Positions 47,001 to 56,186 of a stretch of 64,000 nucleotides of DNA are shown here, piece after piece. Numbering within the stretch: position 1 is the stretch's first letter; every line of letters begins with the position of its first letter. The position numbers and the translations under genes are program-made. The stretch comes from Oribacterium sp. KHPX15 (GTDB lineage: Bacteria > Bacillota > Clostridia > Lachnospirales > Lachnospiraceae): positions 280,865-344,864 of the forward strand of contig NZ_FNRG01000001.1 in assembly GCF_900107835.1 (NCBI RefSeq), in the 5' to 3' direction. The notes below the pieces were generated by a model that had not been told where the DNA came from, did no database searches, and worked only from the letters and a program-made list of their open reading frames with translations.

Positions 47001-48427
47001 GGATTGTCGGCATAAAGCGCCGCATGAGCAAAATCTATAACCGAATAGTCAAGGGATTTTGCAAATGTCTCCAGGAAGGAACCGCAGCCACTGGAGCAGG
47101 CCTCATTAAGCTGCACGGAATCAACTGTACCATCCTTTATACGGATGCACTTCATATCCTGTCCGCCGATATCCAGTATGCAATCTACCTTAGGGTCAAA
47201 GAATGAAGCTGCATAGTAGTGGGAAATGGTCTCAACCTCACCCTCATCCAGCTGGAAAGCAGACTTAAGCAGAGCTTCCCCATATCCTGTGGAACAGCTG
47301 TAGGCAATCCGGGCATCTTCCGGAAGAAGATCCCGTATCTCTTTCATTGATTCTATCGCTGTGGCGATAGGGGATCCGTTGTTGTTTCTGTAAAATCTGT
47401 AAAGAAGTTCGCCTTCCTCGGATACCAGGGCAAGCTTTGTAGTGGTGGAGCCCGCATCTATACCGAGATAAACATTACCATGGTACTGTGAAAGATCGGC
47501 AGTCTTAACCTTTGCTTTATCATGACGGGCACTGAACTCCTTATATTCTTTCTCATTCCCGAAAAGAGGATCCATTCTCTTTATCTCTGCATCCATCTTG
47601 ATGCCGTTACGAAGCATATTGATAAGCTGGGTGACAGATTCTTCCTTTGCCTCCTCCGGACAGTTAAGGCAGGAGCCGATAGCCGCAAAAAGATGGCTGT
47701 TTTCAGGCTCGATTATTTCATCACCCTGCAGATTCAGAGTGCGTATAAAGGCTTTTCTTAATTCGGGCATGAAGTGAAGAGGACCGCCCAAAAATGCAAC
47801 GTGTCCTCTGATGGGCTTACCCTGGGCAAGACCCGATATAGTCTGATTAACCACCGCCTGGAAAATAGAAGCTGCAAGATCCTCACGGGCTGCACCTTCA
47901 TTTATAAGCGGCTGAATGTCAGTCTTTGCGAAAACGCCACATCTTGCAGCGATAGGATATATCATCTGATAGTCTTTTGCGAGAACATTAAGTCCTGCGG
48001 CATCAGTATGAAGAAGTGATGCCATCTGGTCAATGAAAGATCCCGTTCCTCCGGCGCAGATACCGTTCATTCGCTGATCGATACCGCCTTTGAAATATAT
48101 GATCTTGGCGTCTTCTCCACCAAGCTCTATGGCTACATCAGTATCCGGACGATATGCTTTTAATGCTGTCGCAACGGCAACAACCTCCTGACAGAAGGCT
48201 GCGTCCATGTGTTTACTCAGGGTAAGACCTCCTGACCCTGTAATCACTGTAGAAAGACTGATCTCCCCCAACTGTTTCTTTGCTTCCTCAAGAATATCCG
48301 CAAGTGTTCCCTGAATATCTGCATGGTGACGTCGATAATCGGAAAACAGAAGCTTATCCTCCTGATCCATAATCGCAATCTTAACAGTTGTAGAACCTAT
48401 ATCTATTCCAAGTCTGTTTCTCTGCAT
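44045..48427 (-). CDS. Giant acyl-CoA dehydratase activator-like protein (BadF/HgdC type, 1460 aa)
   Basis: Resembles activators that use ATP and a [4Fe-4S] cluster to drive an electron into 2-hydroxyacyl-CoA dehydratases. Two ASKHA ATPase domains are present: residues 5-255 ([15 protein letters not shown] ... [13 protein letters not shown]) and about 320-580 ([15 protein letters not shown] ... [29 protein letters not shown]). The Cys before each GxGSF loop fits the cluster ligand. The C-terminal 800 residues resemble DUF2229 and dehydratase-subunit-like regions, with many Cys (RCQGCNNHC near 650). Large fusions of this kind are common in Clostridia without a known substrate. No dehydratase genes are adjacent. 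Confidence 0.85.
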   Translation of the reverse strand: MQRNRLGIDIGSTTVKIAIMDQEDKLLFSDYRRHHADIQGTLADILEEAKKQLGEISLSTVITGSGGLTLSKHMDAAFCQEVVAVATALKAYRPDTDVAIELGGEDAKIIYFKGGIDQRMNGICAGGTGSFIDQMASLLHTDAAGLNVLAKDYQMIYPIAARCGVFAKTDIQPLINEGAAREDLAASIFQAVVNQTISGLAQGKPIRGHVAFLGGPLHFMPELRKAFIRTLNLQGDEIIEPENSHLFAAIGSCLNCPEEAKEESVTQLINMLRNGIKMDAEIKRMDPLFGNEKEYKEFSARHDKAKVKTADLSQYHGNVYLGIDAGSTTTKLALVSEEGELLYRFYRNNNGSPIATAIESMKEIRDLLPEDARIAYSCSTGYGEALLKSAFQLDEGEVETISHYYAASFFDPKVDCILDIGGQDMKCIRIKDGTVDSVQLNEACSSGCGSFLETFAKSLDYSVIDFAHAALYADNPTDLGSRCTVFMNSNVKQAQKEGATVNDISAGLAYSVIKNALFKVIKVTEAKDLGEHIVVQGGTFYNDAVLRAFENLLGANVVRPDIAGIMGAFGAALIARERYHMANEKIKNMKPTEEIKVPLTAYGRVQTTMLPLSEIINLKYTTKMTRCQGCNNHCVLTVNQFGAGRNYISGNRCERGLGKTKIKRDIPNLFEYKLKRMFDYEPLPQDIAVRGEVGIPRVLNMYENYPFWATFFRELKFRTVLSPASTRKIYELGIESIPSESECYPAKIVHGHIEWLIRNGQKFIFYPCIPYERNETPDAGNHYNCPMVTSYAENIKNNVEGLEDNSVMFMKPFLAFTDEKICTDQLVRIFIHGGEIERSIRPVGELTDSKIEEQFKAWNITEDEVRAAAHEAWLELERAHTDMQKKGEETLHWMKETGHRGIVLAGRPYHVDPEIHHGIPELITSYDFAVLTEDSVSHLAEVERPIIVTDQWMYHTRLYRAAEFVKHREDVDLIQLNSFGCGLDAVTVDQVRDILTGSDKIYTVLKIDEVNNLGAARIRVRSLIAAIRVRDEKNYVRNIRPANYERKLFTKEMKAKNYTILCPQMSPIHFEIVEAAFRAAGYNLIVLNNANRSAIDTGLKYVNNDACYPSIIVVGQIMEALNSGKYDPNETAVIMTQTGGGCRASNYIGFIRRALEHAGMSQIPVISLNTNSMESTPGFKLTLPLLTRAMQAVVYGDVFMRVLYATRPYEAVPGSAEALHQKWLKVCKMAVSKKTTSMSLFKKNVKGIIRDFDNLPLKEGLVKPKVGIVGEILVKFSPLANNHIVELLENEGAEAVMPDLMDFLLYCFYNQNFKYENLGAGWKGKALCNCAINFLEYFRKTARKEFTKSRRFTPPGEIKELAKMAREYVSIGNQTGEGWFLTGEMLELMEEGVNNIVCTQPFGCLPNHIVGKGVIKELKKHNPDANIIAVDYDAGASEVNQLNRIKLMLTVAQNKLKEQA

Positions 48428-48647
48428 ATATAAAACCCCATTTATAACATCCCTTGAACCGGTAATTCATTTCCGGCTTGTATCTTAATAAGACTTTCAG
48501 AGATAACCCCGTCTCCTTTTCAGCCAAATCAGATACTTTGTTTTCTACCTATTAGAAGGCACAAACTAAAGACCTATATTAACATTTAGAAAAGAGCCAT
48601 TCAACTGTGATAATGTAAAACTTTTGTGAATAAATGTCTTTTTTGTC

Positions 48648-48676
48648 TTGAAAAACACCCAAAGTGTTTATATACT
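48648..48676 (+). promoter_or_regulatory. Promoter of the rhomboid-like gene (and pyk)
   Basis: TTGAAA (48648-48653), 17-base spacer, TATACT (48671-48676), leaving a leader of about 130 bases. It is the only clear signal in the 387-base gap 48428-48814; I found no convincing promoter for the divergent minus-strand gene. Confidence 0.65.
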
Positions 48677-48814
48677 GTATTGAAATTTTTTTGCAATAAA
48701 GCGTGTGTTCTTCTTATAAAAATAGTAAACTTGTAAGAGATATAAATGAGGATGCACAGAAAATGCAAGTGTTTCCAAAAAAGAAACAAAATACAATATT
48801 AAGGAGAATGAGAA

Positions 48815-49465
48815 TTGACATTTTATCAAAGGCTTGAACGAAAATTCGGGAAATATGCAATCCCCGATCTCATGAAATACATCTGCGTGATCTACGTGGT
48901 AGGTTACATTATCATGATGTTTAATCCGTATTATTACGATTACTGGCTGGCTCTTGACCCTGATAAAATACTTCACGGACAAATCTGGCGTATAATAACT
49001 TTTCTGTTTTTTCCGCCGTCCTTCCAACCTATATGGATGGTCATAGCTGTATTTGTTTATTACAGTCTCGGTACAACCCTGGAGCGAATGTGGGGAACAG
49101 TTAAGTACAACTTCTTTTATTTTTCCGGAGTCCTGCTGCTGGTAGTGGCATCTCTGTTATTTTACATTGTTACAGGCGTATCAATGCGGCTTTATCCCAC
49201 TTATATGACCTTCAGTATATTCCTGGCATATGCGCTTACTTTTCCGGACAGTGTTTTCTATCTGTATTTTTTCATACCGATAAAAGCACAGTGGCTTGCC
49301 ATAGCAGAAGTGGTGCTCTACTTGTACATGTTTATTTCTGCACCTTTTTTAAGCAGCACCCAGGTTGAAATAGCCGTATCCCTTTTGAATGTGGCATTGT
49401 TTTTCTTTCTTACCAATCAGAAGCAAAAGAAGAGCAATGTTTTCCATATAAATGATTTTAGATAA
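48815..49465 (+). CDS. Rhomboid-like membrane protein, probably inactive
   Basis: The start is TTG at 48815, set by AAGGAG (48801-48806); the nearby ATG at 48808 is out of frame. The 216 residues contain about six hydrophobic helices. DKILHGQIWRIITFLFFPPS and LGTTLERMWGTVKYNFFYFSG resemble the loop-1 region of rhomboid proteins. The catalytic GxSG is absent (the position reads around YPTYMTFSIFLAYALTF), so this is likely a pseudo-protease. Similar proteins are widespread in Clostridia; function is unknown. Its end overlaps the upstream part of pyk, so the two are probably cotranscribed. Confidence 0.75.
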   Translation: MTFYQRLERKFGKYAIPDLMKYICVIYVVGYIIMMFNPYYYDYWLALDPDKILHGQIWRIITFLFFPPSFQPIWMVIAVFVYYSLGTTLERMWGTVKYNFFYFSGVLLLVVASLLFYIVTGVSMRLYPTYMTFSIFLAYALTFPDSVFYLYFFIPIKAQWLAIAEVVLYLYMFISAPFLSSTQVEIAVSLLNVALFFFLTNQKQKKSNVFHINDFR

Positions 49466-49484
49466 TATTCCAGGAGGATTTTTA

Positions 49485-50915
49485 ATGAGAAAGACTAAAA
49501 TTGTATGTACACTTGGACCTAACGAGAATGATTATAATATTCTTAAAAAGCTTGCCGAAAACATGGACGTAGCACGTTTCAACTTCTCACACGGCAGCCA
49601 TCAGGAGCACCTCGAGAGACTTACTCTCCTTAAGGAAGCAAGAAAAGACAGCGGACGCGAGATAGCAGCTCTCCTTGATACAAAGGGACCTGAAATCCGT
49701 ACCGGTGAGCTGGAGAATCACCAGAAGGTTACTCTTGAGACAGGAGCACAGATAATCCTTACAACAGAAGAGTGCATCGGAAACAAGGACAAAGTTTATA
49801 TCAACTATGACGGTCTCAATGAAGACGTTAAAGAGGGTAATGTAATCCTTATTGATGATGGTCTCATCGGTCTTGTTGTAAAGAAGGTTGAAGGAGCTGA
49901 TATCCTTTGTGAAATCACAAATGGTGGTGAGCTTGGTGAGAAGAAGGGCGTGAATGTCCCGAACGTAAGCATTAAGCTTCCGGGCCTTACAGATAAGGAT
50001 ATCGCTGATATCAAGTTTGGTCTCGAGGTAGGATTCGATTTCGTTGCAGCGTCTTTTGTTCGTAATGCTGAGACTATTCACCAGATCCGTGAGATCATTG
50101 ACAATGCCGGTTCAAACATGAAGATCATCGCAAAGATCGAGTCACAGGAAGGTCTCGACAATCTTGATGAAATCATTGAAGCCGCTGACGGTATCATGGT
50201 TGCCCGTGGTGACCTTGGTGTTGAGGTAGAAGCAAAGCGTCTTCCACAGCTTCAGAAGGAAATGATCAAAAAGTGCAACTATGCAGGCAAGCTTGTAATC
50301 ACTGCAACCCAGATGCTGGATTCCATGATCCGTAATCCGCGTCCTACAAGAGCCGAGGTTACAGACGTTGCCAATGCTGTATATAACGGCACAGACGCAG
50401 TTATGCTTTCAGGCGAAACAGCTGCAGGTAAGTATCCTGTGGAAGCTCTTGAGATGATGGCTTCCATCGTTGAGTACACAGAGCAGTTCCTTGACTACAG
50501 CGCTTATAAGAACCGTAAGGTTGATAAGAGCACTTATGAGAATATTTCAAACGCTGTTTGTGCGGCTTCCGTTACAACTGCTTCAGAGCTTCATGCAAAG
50601 GCGCTTATCGTACCTTCACTTACAGGTTCAACCGCAAGACTTATTTCAAAGTATCGTCCTGCAACACCTATATATGCAATGTCTCCAAGCCAGGCAACTG
50701 TACGCCAGATGATGCTCCTCTGGGGTGTTACTCCTATCTGGGCAAAGAGATCCGATACAACAGATGAGCTCTTCGAGAACTCCATGGACGAACTTCGCAG
50801 CCGCGGAATCGTTGAGAAGGGCGATATCTGCGTAATCACAGCAGGTATCCTTTCAAGACTTACACGTAATCAGCCGGTTACTCCTACAAACATCATGCGA
50901 GTAATGGGAGCATAA
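49485..50915 (+). CDS. pyk: Pyruvate kinase
   Basis: Transfers phosphate from phosphoenolpyruvate to ADP, the last glycolytic step. The start at 49485 follows AGGAGGATTTTTA; the ATG at 49452 lies inside the previous gene. At 476 residues it is the short form, lacking the extra C-terminal PEP-utiliser-like domain found in many Bacilli. Signatures are KIVCTLGPNENDYNIL, FNFSHGSHQEH, the active-site IIAKIESQEGLDNLDEI and MVARGDLGVEV, and MLSGETAAGKYPVEA. Its product feeds the pyruvate formate-lyase encoded at 34490. Confidence 0.97.
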   Translation: MRKTKIVCTLGPNENDYNILKKLAENMDVARFNFSHGSHQEHLERLTLLKEARKDSGREIAALLDTKGPEIRTGELENHQKVTLETGAQIILTTEECIGNKDKVYINYDGLNEDVKEGNVILIDDGLIGLVVKKVEGADILCEITNGGELGEKKGVNVPNVSIKLPGLTDKDIADIKFGLEVGFDFVAASFVRNAETIHQIREIIDNAGSNMKIIAKIESQEGLDNLDEIIEAADGIMVARGDLGVEVEAKRLPQLQKEMIKKCNYAGKLVITATQMLDSMIRNPRPTRAEVTDVANAVYNGTDAVMLSGETAAGKYPVEALEMMASIVEYTEQFLDYSAYKNRKVDKSTYENISNAVCAASVTTASELHAKALIVPSLTGSTARLISKYRPATPIYAMSPSQATVRQMMLLWGVTPIWAKRSDTTDELFENSMDELRSRGIVEKGDICVITAGILSRLTRNQPVTPTNIMRVMGA

Positions 50916-50974
50916 ACCAAAAATTATTTCATATTTTACGCAATATAGGTTATTATTATTTTTATTGCGGGGAC

Positions 50975-51010
50975 AAGCCTCACAGATAGTATGTTTGTGA
51001 GGCTTTTTTT
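50975..51010 (+). terminator. Terminator after pyk
   Basis: AAGCCTCACA / TGTGAGGCTT stem (50975-50984 with 50996-51005) followed by a T-run. Confidence 0.92.
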
Positions 51011-51033
51011 AATAATATACGAGGAGAAACCTT

Positions 51034-52299
51034 ATGAAGACACCATATGCAACACTTGAACAGGTACAGAAGATAGCCGAAACCTATGACACACCTTTTT
51101 ATCTTTACGACGAAAAGGGCATCCGTGAGAATGCCCGTAAAGTACAGAAGGCCTTCAGTTGGAACAAGGGCTTTAAGGAATACTTTGCGGTAAAGGCATG
51201 TCCCAATCCGACTATCCTTAAGATTCTTAAGGAAGAGGGCTGCGGAACCGACTGCAGTTCACTTACAGAGCTTCAGATGTCAGATGTCTGCGGTTTTTCC
51301 GGTCATGATATAATGTTTTCTTCCAACGAAACTCCTCTTTCTGAGTATGTTTTCGCCCACAAGCTTGGTGGCATCATAAATCTTGATGACTTCACAAATA
51401 TCGCAGAACTGGAAGAGACTCTGGGTTCTTTCCCTGAGACCATGTCACTTCGTTACAATCCGGGCGGATACTTCCAGATCGCCAATACCATCATGGACAA
51501 TCCACAGGACGCCAAGTACGGAATGACCACAGACCAGATCATCGAAGGCTTTAAGATCCTTAAATCAAAGGGTGTAAAGCGTTTTGGAATGCATTCCTTC
51601 CTTGCCTCCAATACCGTAACCAATGATTATTATCCTACACTTGCGAAGCAGCTTTTCGAGCTTGCGGTAAAGATCAAAAACGAGACCGGAGTTGAGCTTA
51701 ACTTCATCAATCTTTCCGGCGGCGTAGGCATCCCTTATAAGCCTGATCAGGAAGGCAATGACATTGAGATCATCGGTGCCGGCGTACATAAGGTTTTTGA
51801 CGAGGTACTGGTTTCAAACGGCCTGGGAAACATCAGCATCTTTACAGAGATGGGAAGATTCATGACAGGTCCTTACGGAGCCCTTATCACAAAGGTCGTC
51901 CACTTCAAGCACACCTACAAGGAGTACGCAGGAGTTGATGCCTGTGCGGTTAACCTTATGAGACCTGCCATGTACGGTGCATACCATCACATAACCGTTC
52001 TCGGAAAAGAGAATGCACCTGCAGACAAAGTTTACGATGTGGTAGGTTCCCTTTGCGAGAACAATGACAAGTTTGCCATCGACCGCGAACTTCCGGAGCT
52101 CGAGAAGGGAGATTACCTCTTTATCCACGATGCCGGTGCACACGGTTTCGCCATGGGCTACAACTACAACGGAAAGCTCTGGTCCGCCGAGCTCCTCCTG
52201 AGAGAAGACGGCTCAGTGAAGCTTATCCGCCGTGCACAGACCCCTGCCGACTACTTCGCAACTCTGGACATAGACGACACAATGAAGAAATATCTCTGA
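51034..52299 (+). CDS. lysA: Diaminopimelate decarboxylase
   Basis: Decarboxylates meso-diaminopimelate to lysine. The 421-residue fold-type III PLP enzyme has the PLP lysine in EYFAVKACPNPTIL, the phosphate-binding LSGGVGIPYKP, EMGRFMTGPYG, and the catalytic Cys region GSLCENNDKFAIDRELP, with DAGAHGFAMGYNYNGK near the C-terminus. AGGAGAAACCTT precedes the ATG. An ornithine or carboxynorspermidine decarboxylase is a less likely alternative, because the CENND motif and the length favour LysA. It is followed at once by a 285-bp hairpin element. Its 3' half uses more C-ending codons than its 5' half. Confidence 0.9.
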   Translation: MKTPYATLEQVQKIAETYDTPFYLYDEKGIRENARKVQKAFSWNKGFKEYFAVKACPNPTILKILKEEGCGTDCSSLTELQMSDVCGFSGHDIMFSSNETPLSEYVFAHKLGGIINLDDFTNIAELEETLGSFPETMSLRYNPGGYFQIANTIMDNPQDAKYGMTTDQIIEGFKILKSKGVKRFGMHSFLASNTVTNDYYPTLAKQLFELAVKIKNETGVELNFINLSGGVGIPYKPDQEGNDIEIIGAGVHKVFDEVLVSNGLGNISIFTEMGRFMTGPYGALITKVVHFKHTYKEYAGVDACAVNLMRPAMYGAYHHITVLGKENAPADKVYDVVGSLCENNDKFAIDRELPELEKGDYLFIHDAGAHGFAMGYNYNGKLWSAELLLREDGSVKLIRRAQTPADYFATLDIDDTMKKYL

Positions 52300-52300
52300 T

Positions 52301-52585
52301 AGTAACAGTTCAGCCGGGGCACATGTAGGACCGAGCAGTCGGGTGTCCATTTGAATGCGTTGAGCTGAGTCGAGAAAAATCAAGACAGCCCCCCTTAGAA
52401 CCACTTGGATCCATTTTTCCTTAGCCCCCTCGCCAAGTCAGATTTTTCATAAAGAAAATATCTGACATTGGCGAGGGCCTAGTGGTTCTTAGGGGGGCTG
52501 CCTTAGATTTTTCCGACGAAGCGACTCGCATTCAAATGGATGCCCGACTGCTCGGCCCTGCTTGTGCCCCGGCTGAACTGTTACT
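52301..52585. repeat. 285-bp giant hairpin between lysA and hisS
   Basis: The outer arms (52301-52359 with about 52527-52585) are nearly complementary over 59 bases; most mismatches are G-U compatible if transcribed on the plus strand. They contain CAGTTCAGCCGGGGCACA / TGTGCCCCGGCTGAACTG. A second arm pair spans about 37 bases (GACAGCCCCCCTTAGAACCA / TGGTTCTTAGGGGGGCTG), and a third is CCTCGCCAAGTCAGA / TCTGACATTGGCGAGG at the tip. No coding content is seen. It does not share the conserved module of copies 1-3. Confidence 0.9.
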
Positions 52586-52596
52586 TCGTTTTACTC

Positions 52597-52625
52597 TTGC
52601 GGTACTTATGGAATATTGATATAAT
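52597..52625 (+). promoter_or_regulatory. hisS promoter
   Basis: TTGCGG (52597-52602), 17-base spacer, TATAAT (52620-52625), starting 12 bases after the giant hairpin and about 37 bases before the hisS start. The short leader leaves no room for a T-box. Confidence 0.7.
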
Positions 52626-52661
52626 AATTGACCGTAAATTTATTGATATTGAGGTATGAAA

Positions 52662-53933
52662 ATGGCATTAAAGAAAAAGCCTGTTACAGGCATGAAGGAT
52701 ATCCTTCCCCGTGAGATGGAACTCCGCCAGTATGTTCTCTCAGAGATCAGAAGAACATATAAGGAATTTGGTTTTACAGAGATCGAAACCCCGGTTGTGG
52801 AGCATATAGAAAACCTCCTCAGCAAGCAGGGCGGTGACAACGAAAAGCTCATATTTAAGGTAATGAAGCGCGGCGACAAACTTGAGTCAGCCTACCGGAA
52901 CGGCAGCCTCGACGATCTCAGCGATTCAGGTCTCAGATATGATCTCACACTTCCTTTAAGCCGTTTTTATTCCCAGAATCAGGCACAGCTCCCAAGCCCC
53001 TTCAAGGCGCTTCAGATCGGACCTGTATTCAGAGCAGACCGTCCTCAGAAGGGACGTTTCCGTGAGTTCGTACAGTGCGATATAGACATTTTCGGTGATG
53101 GTTCCAATGTCTCCGAAATCGAGCTTATCCTTGCGATCTCAACTCTTCTTAACCGCATAGGTTTCGGCGAGAAGTACAACTTCAAGATCGTTATCAACGA
53201 CCGTGAGATCCTTCGCGGCATGCAGGCCTACGCAGGATTCCCTGAGGAAGATTTCGAAAAGGTATGTATCAGTCTTGATAAGGCAGACAAGATCGGAAAT
53301 GAGGGTGTTAAGGAAGAGCTTCTTTCACTCGGATATGCAGAGGAAGTCATTGACAAGTATCAGACTCTCCTTGGAAGCATCGGCACAGAGGCTCAGGACA
53401 TCCGTTCACTTGGTGAAAAGCTAAAAGAGGTTCTTCCCGAAAGCGTAACAAAGAACCTTGCCGAGATAGTAGAAGCTGTTGCCAAAGTAAAGAGTGTTAA
53501 GGTTAATGTTGAATTCGATCCTACTCTCGTTCGAGGCATGGGCTACTACACCGGACCTATCTTTGAGATCCGCGCTGAAGGCTTCGGCGGTTCAGTAGGC
53601 GGCGGCGGAAGATATGACAAGATGGTAGGAAAGTTCACAGGACAGGATACACCGGCTGTAGGATTCTCCATCGGTTTCGAGCGTATCATCACCATCATGC
53701 TGGATGCTGACGAACACGTTCCGGGAGAGAACAAGAAGACAGCATTCCTCCTTGATAAGAACCTTGATGCAGAGAAGACTGCTGAGGCTCTCAATGAAGC
53801 CATGGAACTTCGTGCAAAGGGTGAAACAGTTCTGGTTTCCCGCATGAACAAGAACAAGAAGTTCCAGAAGGAGCAGCTCACACAGGAAGGCTATACAGAG
53901 TTCAAAGAGTTTTACCAGGATGCTTTTAATTAA
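52662..53933 (+). CDS. hisS: Histidyl-tRNA synthetase
   Basis: Charges tRNA-His. The ATG at 52662 is preferred over 52656 because GAGG at 52650-52653 lies two bases before the first ATG but eight before the second. The 423 residues carry class II motifs: motif 2 in QIGPVFRADRPQKGRFREFVQCDIDIFG, the histidine loop in VRGMGYYTGPIFEI, motif 3 in VGFSIGFERI, and the C-terminal anticodon-binding domain from about residue 335. Motif 1 is near PVVEHIENLL. It stands directly upstream of aspS, a gene order that is common in bacteria. Confidence 0.96.
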   Translation: MALKKKPVTGMKDILPREMELRQYVLSEIRRTYKEFGFTEIETPVVEHIENLLSKQGGDNEKLIFKVMKRGDKLESAYRNGSLDDLSDSGLRYDLTLPLSRFYSQNQAQLPSPFKALQIGPVFRADRPQKGRFREFVQCDIDIFGDGSNVSEIELILAISTLLNRIGFGEKYNFKIVINDREILRGMQAYAGFPEEDFEKVCISLDKADKIGNEGVKEELLSLGYAEEVIDKYQTLLGSIGTEAQDIRSLGEKLKEVLPESVTKNLAEIVEAVAKVKSVKVNVEFDPTLVRGMGYYTGPIFEIRAEGFGGSVGGGGRYDKMVGKFTGQDTPAVGFSIGFERIITIMLDADEHVPGENKKTAFLLDKNLDAEKTAEALNEAMELRAKGETVLVSRMNKNKKFQKEQLTQEGYTEFKEFYQDAFN

Positions 53934-53974
53934 AAGCACCTATTAAATCGCTTTTTACTTTAATGTTTAATGTC

Positions 53975-54041
53975 ATCCCGCACATCGTTTTATGCGAGGT
54001 GAATGTTCAATAGATTATCCCGCATATAGTTTTATGCGAGG
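53975..54041. repeat. Pair of 25-bp direct repeats between hisS and aspS
   Basis: ATCCCGCACATCGTTTTATGCGAGG-type repeats at 53975-53999 and 54017-54041 differ at two positions and are 42 bases apart. Each can form a small hairpin (CGCATA / TATGCG in the second). The remaining part of the 217-base gap has no clear T-box motif. Confidence 0.7.
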
Positions 54042-54150
54042 CAACAATTTAACAGATAGTACTGTCGTCTAAACCTGGCGGCATTTACATAGATGAGAAG
54101 CCTAAACATTGGACAACTCATCATCAATTAATAATATAGAGGTAATACTT

Positions 54151-55971
54151 ATGGCAGAGTCAATGAAAGGTCTGCACAGAACGTGCAGATGTACAGAGCT
54201 TGATGAATCATTTATCGGAAAAGAAGTAACCATGATGGGCTGGGTTCAGAAATCCAGAAACAAGGGTGGTCTTATCTTCACAGATCTTCGTGATCGTTCC
54301 GGAATCTTACAGATCATTTTTGAGGAAGCAGACTGCGGATCAGAGGTATTTGAGAAGGCAGCAAAGCTTCGTTCAGAGTTCGTAATTGCAGTAACCGGTA
54401 TCGTTCGTTCCCGTGGCAAGGACGCCAACAAGGACATGAAGACCGGTTCCATCGAAATCTCAGCAAGATCACTTCGTATCCTTTCCGAATCAGAGACTCC
54501 GCCATTCCCTATCGAGGACGGAATCGCAACAAATGAGAATGTTCGTCTCAAATACAGATATCTTGATCTCAGAAGACCTGAGCTTGCACAGCGCATCATG
54601 ACCCGTGCAAAGCTTGCCTTCTACATCCGTAAGTTCATGATGGACAACGGTTTCCTTGAGATCGAGACTCCGACACTTATCAAGTCAACACCTGAGGGAG
54701 CAAGAGATTTCCTTGTACCTTCACGTATGCACCACGGTTCTTTCTATGCTCTGCCGCAGTCACCTCAGCTTCTTAAGCAGCTTCTCATGGTATCCGGCTT
54801 TGACCGTTACTTCCAGCTTGCAAGATGCTATCGTGACGAGGATCTCCGTGCAGACCGTCAGCCGGAGTTCACACAGGTAGATATGGAGCTTTCCTTCGTA
54901 GACGTTGATGACGTTATCGGAGTAAATGAGAGACTCCTTCAGTACATCTTTAAGGAGATCTGCAATGTAGACATTGAGCTTCCTATCCGCCGCATGAAGT
55001 GGATAGATGCAATGAACAACTACGGTTCAGACAAGCCTGATATGCGTTTCGAGATGCTTCTTCAGGATGTTACCGAGGCTGTTAAGGATTGCGGTTTCGC
55101 CGTATTCGCAAATTGCGCTAAGGACGGCGGCGTCATCAAGGGTCTCAATGTCAAGAGCCAGGCAAAGATGCCTCGTAAGCAGATTGACAAGTACACCGAG
55201 TTCGTTAAGGGCTATGGCGCAAAGGGTCTTGCTTACCTTGCCATCAATGAAGACGGCACTTATAAATCTTCCTTCGCAAAGTTCATGACAGAAGAGGAGC
55301 TTAAGGCACTCGTTGATGCTATGGGCGGTCAGCCGGGCGATATGCTCATGATCGTTTCAGATACAAAGAAGACAACTGTATGGAATTCCCTCGGAGCACT
55401 TCGTCTACAGCTTGGTGCAGACCTCGAGCTTATCGACAGAAGCGCATGGAAGTTCCTTTGGGTTACAGAGTTCCCTATGTTCGAGTGGTCAGAGGAGCTT
55501 GACAGATTCCAGGCTATGCATCATCCGTTCACAATGCCTATGGATGAGGATCTTCCTCTGGTTGACACAGATCAGGGCGCAGTTCGTGCAAAGGCTTACG
55601 ATATCGTTCTTAACGGTACAGAGCTTGGCGGTGGTTCAGTTCGTATCCACCAGGCAGACGTGCAGGAGAAGATGCTCGAGAAGCTTGGCTTCACACCTGA
55701 AAAGGCTAATGAGCAGTTCGGATTCCTTATGCAGGCCTTCAAGTACGGCGTTCCGCCTCACGCAGGTCTTGCTTACGGTCTTGACCGTCTTGCCATGTGG
55801 ATGGTTGGATCAGACACTATCCGTGATGTTATCGCCTTCCCGAAGGTTAAGGACGGCTCAGACCCTATGATGGAAGCTCCGGCTCCTGTATTTGATGAGC
55901 AGCAGCTTGTTGACCTCGGAATCGCTGTTGTTCCTGATGAGAAGCCTGAAGAATCCGTTGAAGAAAACTGA
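54151..55971 (+). CDS. aspS: Aspartyl-tRNA synthetase
   Basis: Charges tRNA-Asp. The start at 54151 follows AGAGGTAATACTT; the ATG at 54109 would add 14 residues not typical of the family. The 606 residues show the N-terminal OB fold (MMGWVQKSRNKGGLIFTDLRDRSGILQI), class II motif 2 (YFQLARCYRDEDLRADRQPEFTQ), the bacterial GAD insertion (about 300-420) and motif 3 (GLAYGLDRLAMWM). The C-terminal tail is acidic. Whether the enzyme is discriminating or also charges tRNA-Asn cannot be read safely by eye. Confidence 0.96.
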   Translation: MAESMKGLHRTCRCTELDESFIGKEVTMMGWVQKSRNKGGLIFTDLRDRSGILQIIFEEADCGSEVFEKAAKLRSEFVIAVTGIVRSRGKDANKDMKTGSIEISARSLRILSESETPPFPIEDGIATNENVRLKYRYLDLRRPELAQRIMTRAKLAFYIRKFMMDNGFLEIETPTLIKSTPEGARDFLVPSRMHHGSFYALPQSPQLLKQLLMVSGFDRYFQLARCYRDEDLRADRQPEFTQVDMELSFVDVDDVIGVNERLLQYIFKEICNVDIELPIRRMKWIDAMNNYGSDKPDMRFEMLLQDVTEAVKDCGFAVFANCAKDGGVIKGLNVKSQAKMPRKQIDKYTEFVKGYGAKGLAYLAINEDGTYKSSFAKFMTEEELKALVDAMGGQPGDMLMIVSDTKKTTVWNSLGALRLQLGADLELIDRSAWKFLWVTEFPMFEWSEELDRFQAMHHPFTMPMDEDLPLVDTDQGAVRAKAYDIVLNGTELGGGSVRIHQADVQEKMLEKLGFTPEKANEQFGFLMQAFKYGVPPHAGLAYGLDRLAMWMVGSDTIRDVIAFPKVKDGSDPMMEAPAPVFDEQQLVDLGIAVVPDEKPEESVEEN

Positions 55972-56115
55972 TTTTTCGTTCGAACGGGATTTTTTCTCCC
56001 GCTCGGCTATAAGAGTCATGGATAATAAAGAATTGCCCGTAATCAGCCGGCAGACTATGCTTTGTTTTAACATGAACTGCTTAGAATAGAAGTGAATTTT
56101 ATATGAACTTTACGG

Positions 56116-56147
56116 CCGAGACTTGCATCATATGCCAGTCTCGGTTT
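56116..56147 (+). terminator. Terminator after aspS
   Basis: CCGAGACT / AGTCTCGG stem (56116-56123 with 56137-56144) followed by TTTATT. A weaker hairpin, CGGGA / TCCCG with a T-rich loop, lies between the aspS stop and this point. Confidence 0.7.
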
Positions 56148-56186
56148 ATTCTATTAATGACTAAACTCGAGAGAGAGGACATACTA

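Noticed and set aside
53975..54041. CRISPR array
   Set aside because: Only two repeats with a 17-base gap, no further units and no cas genes in the window.
53934..54150. T-box leader for aspS or hisS
   Set aside because: I see neither the AGGGTGGNACCGCG T-box nor specifier-loop features in these gaps.
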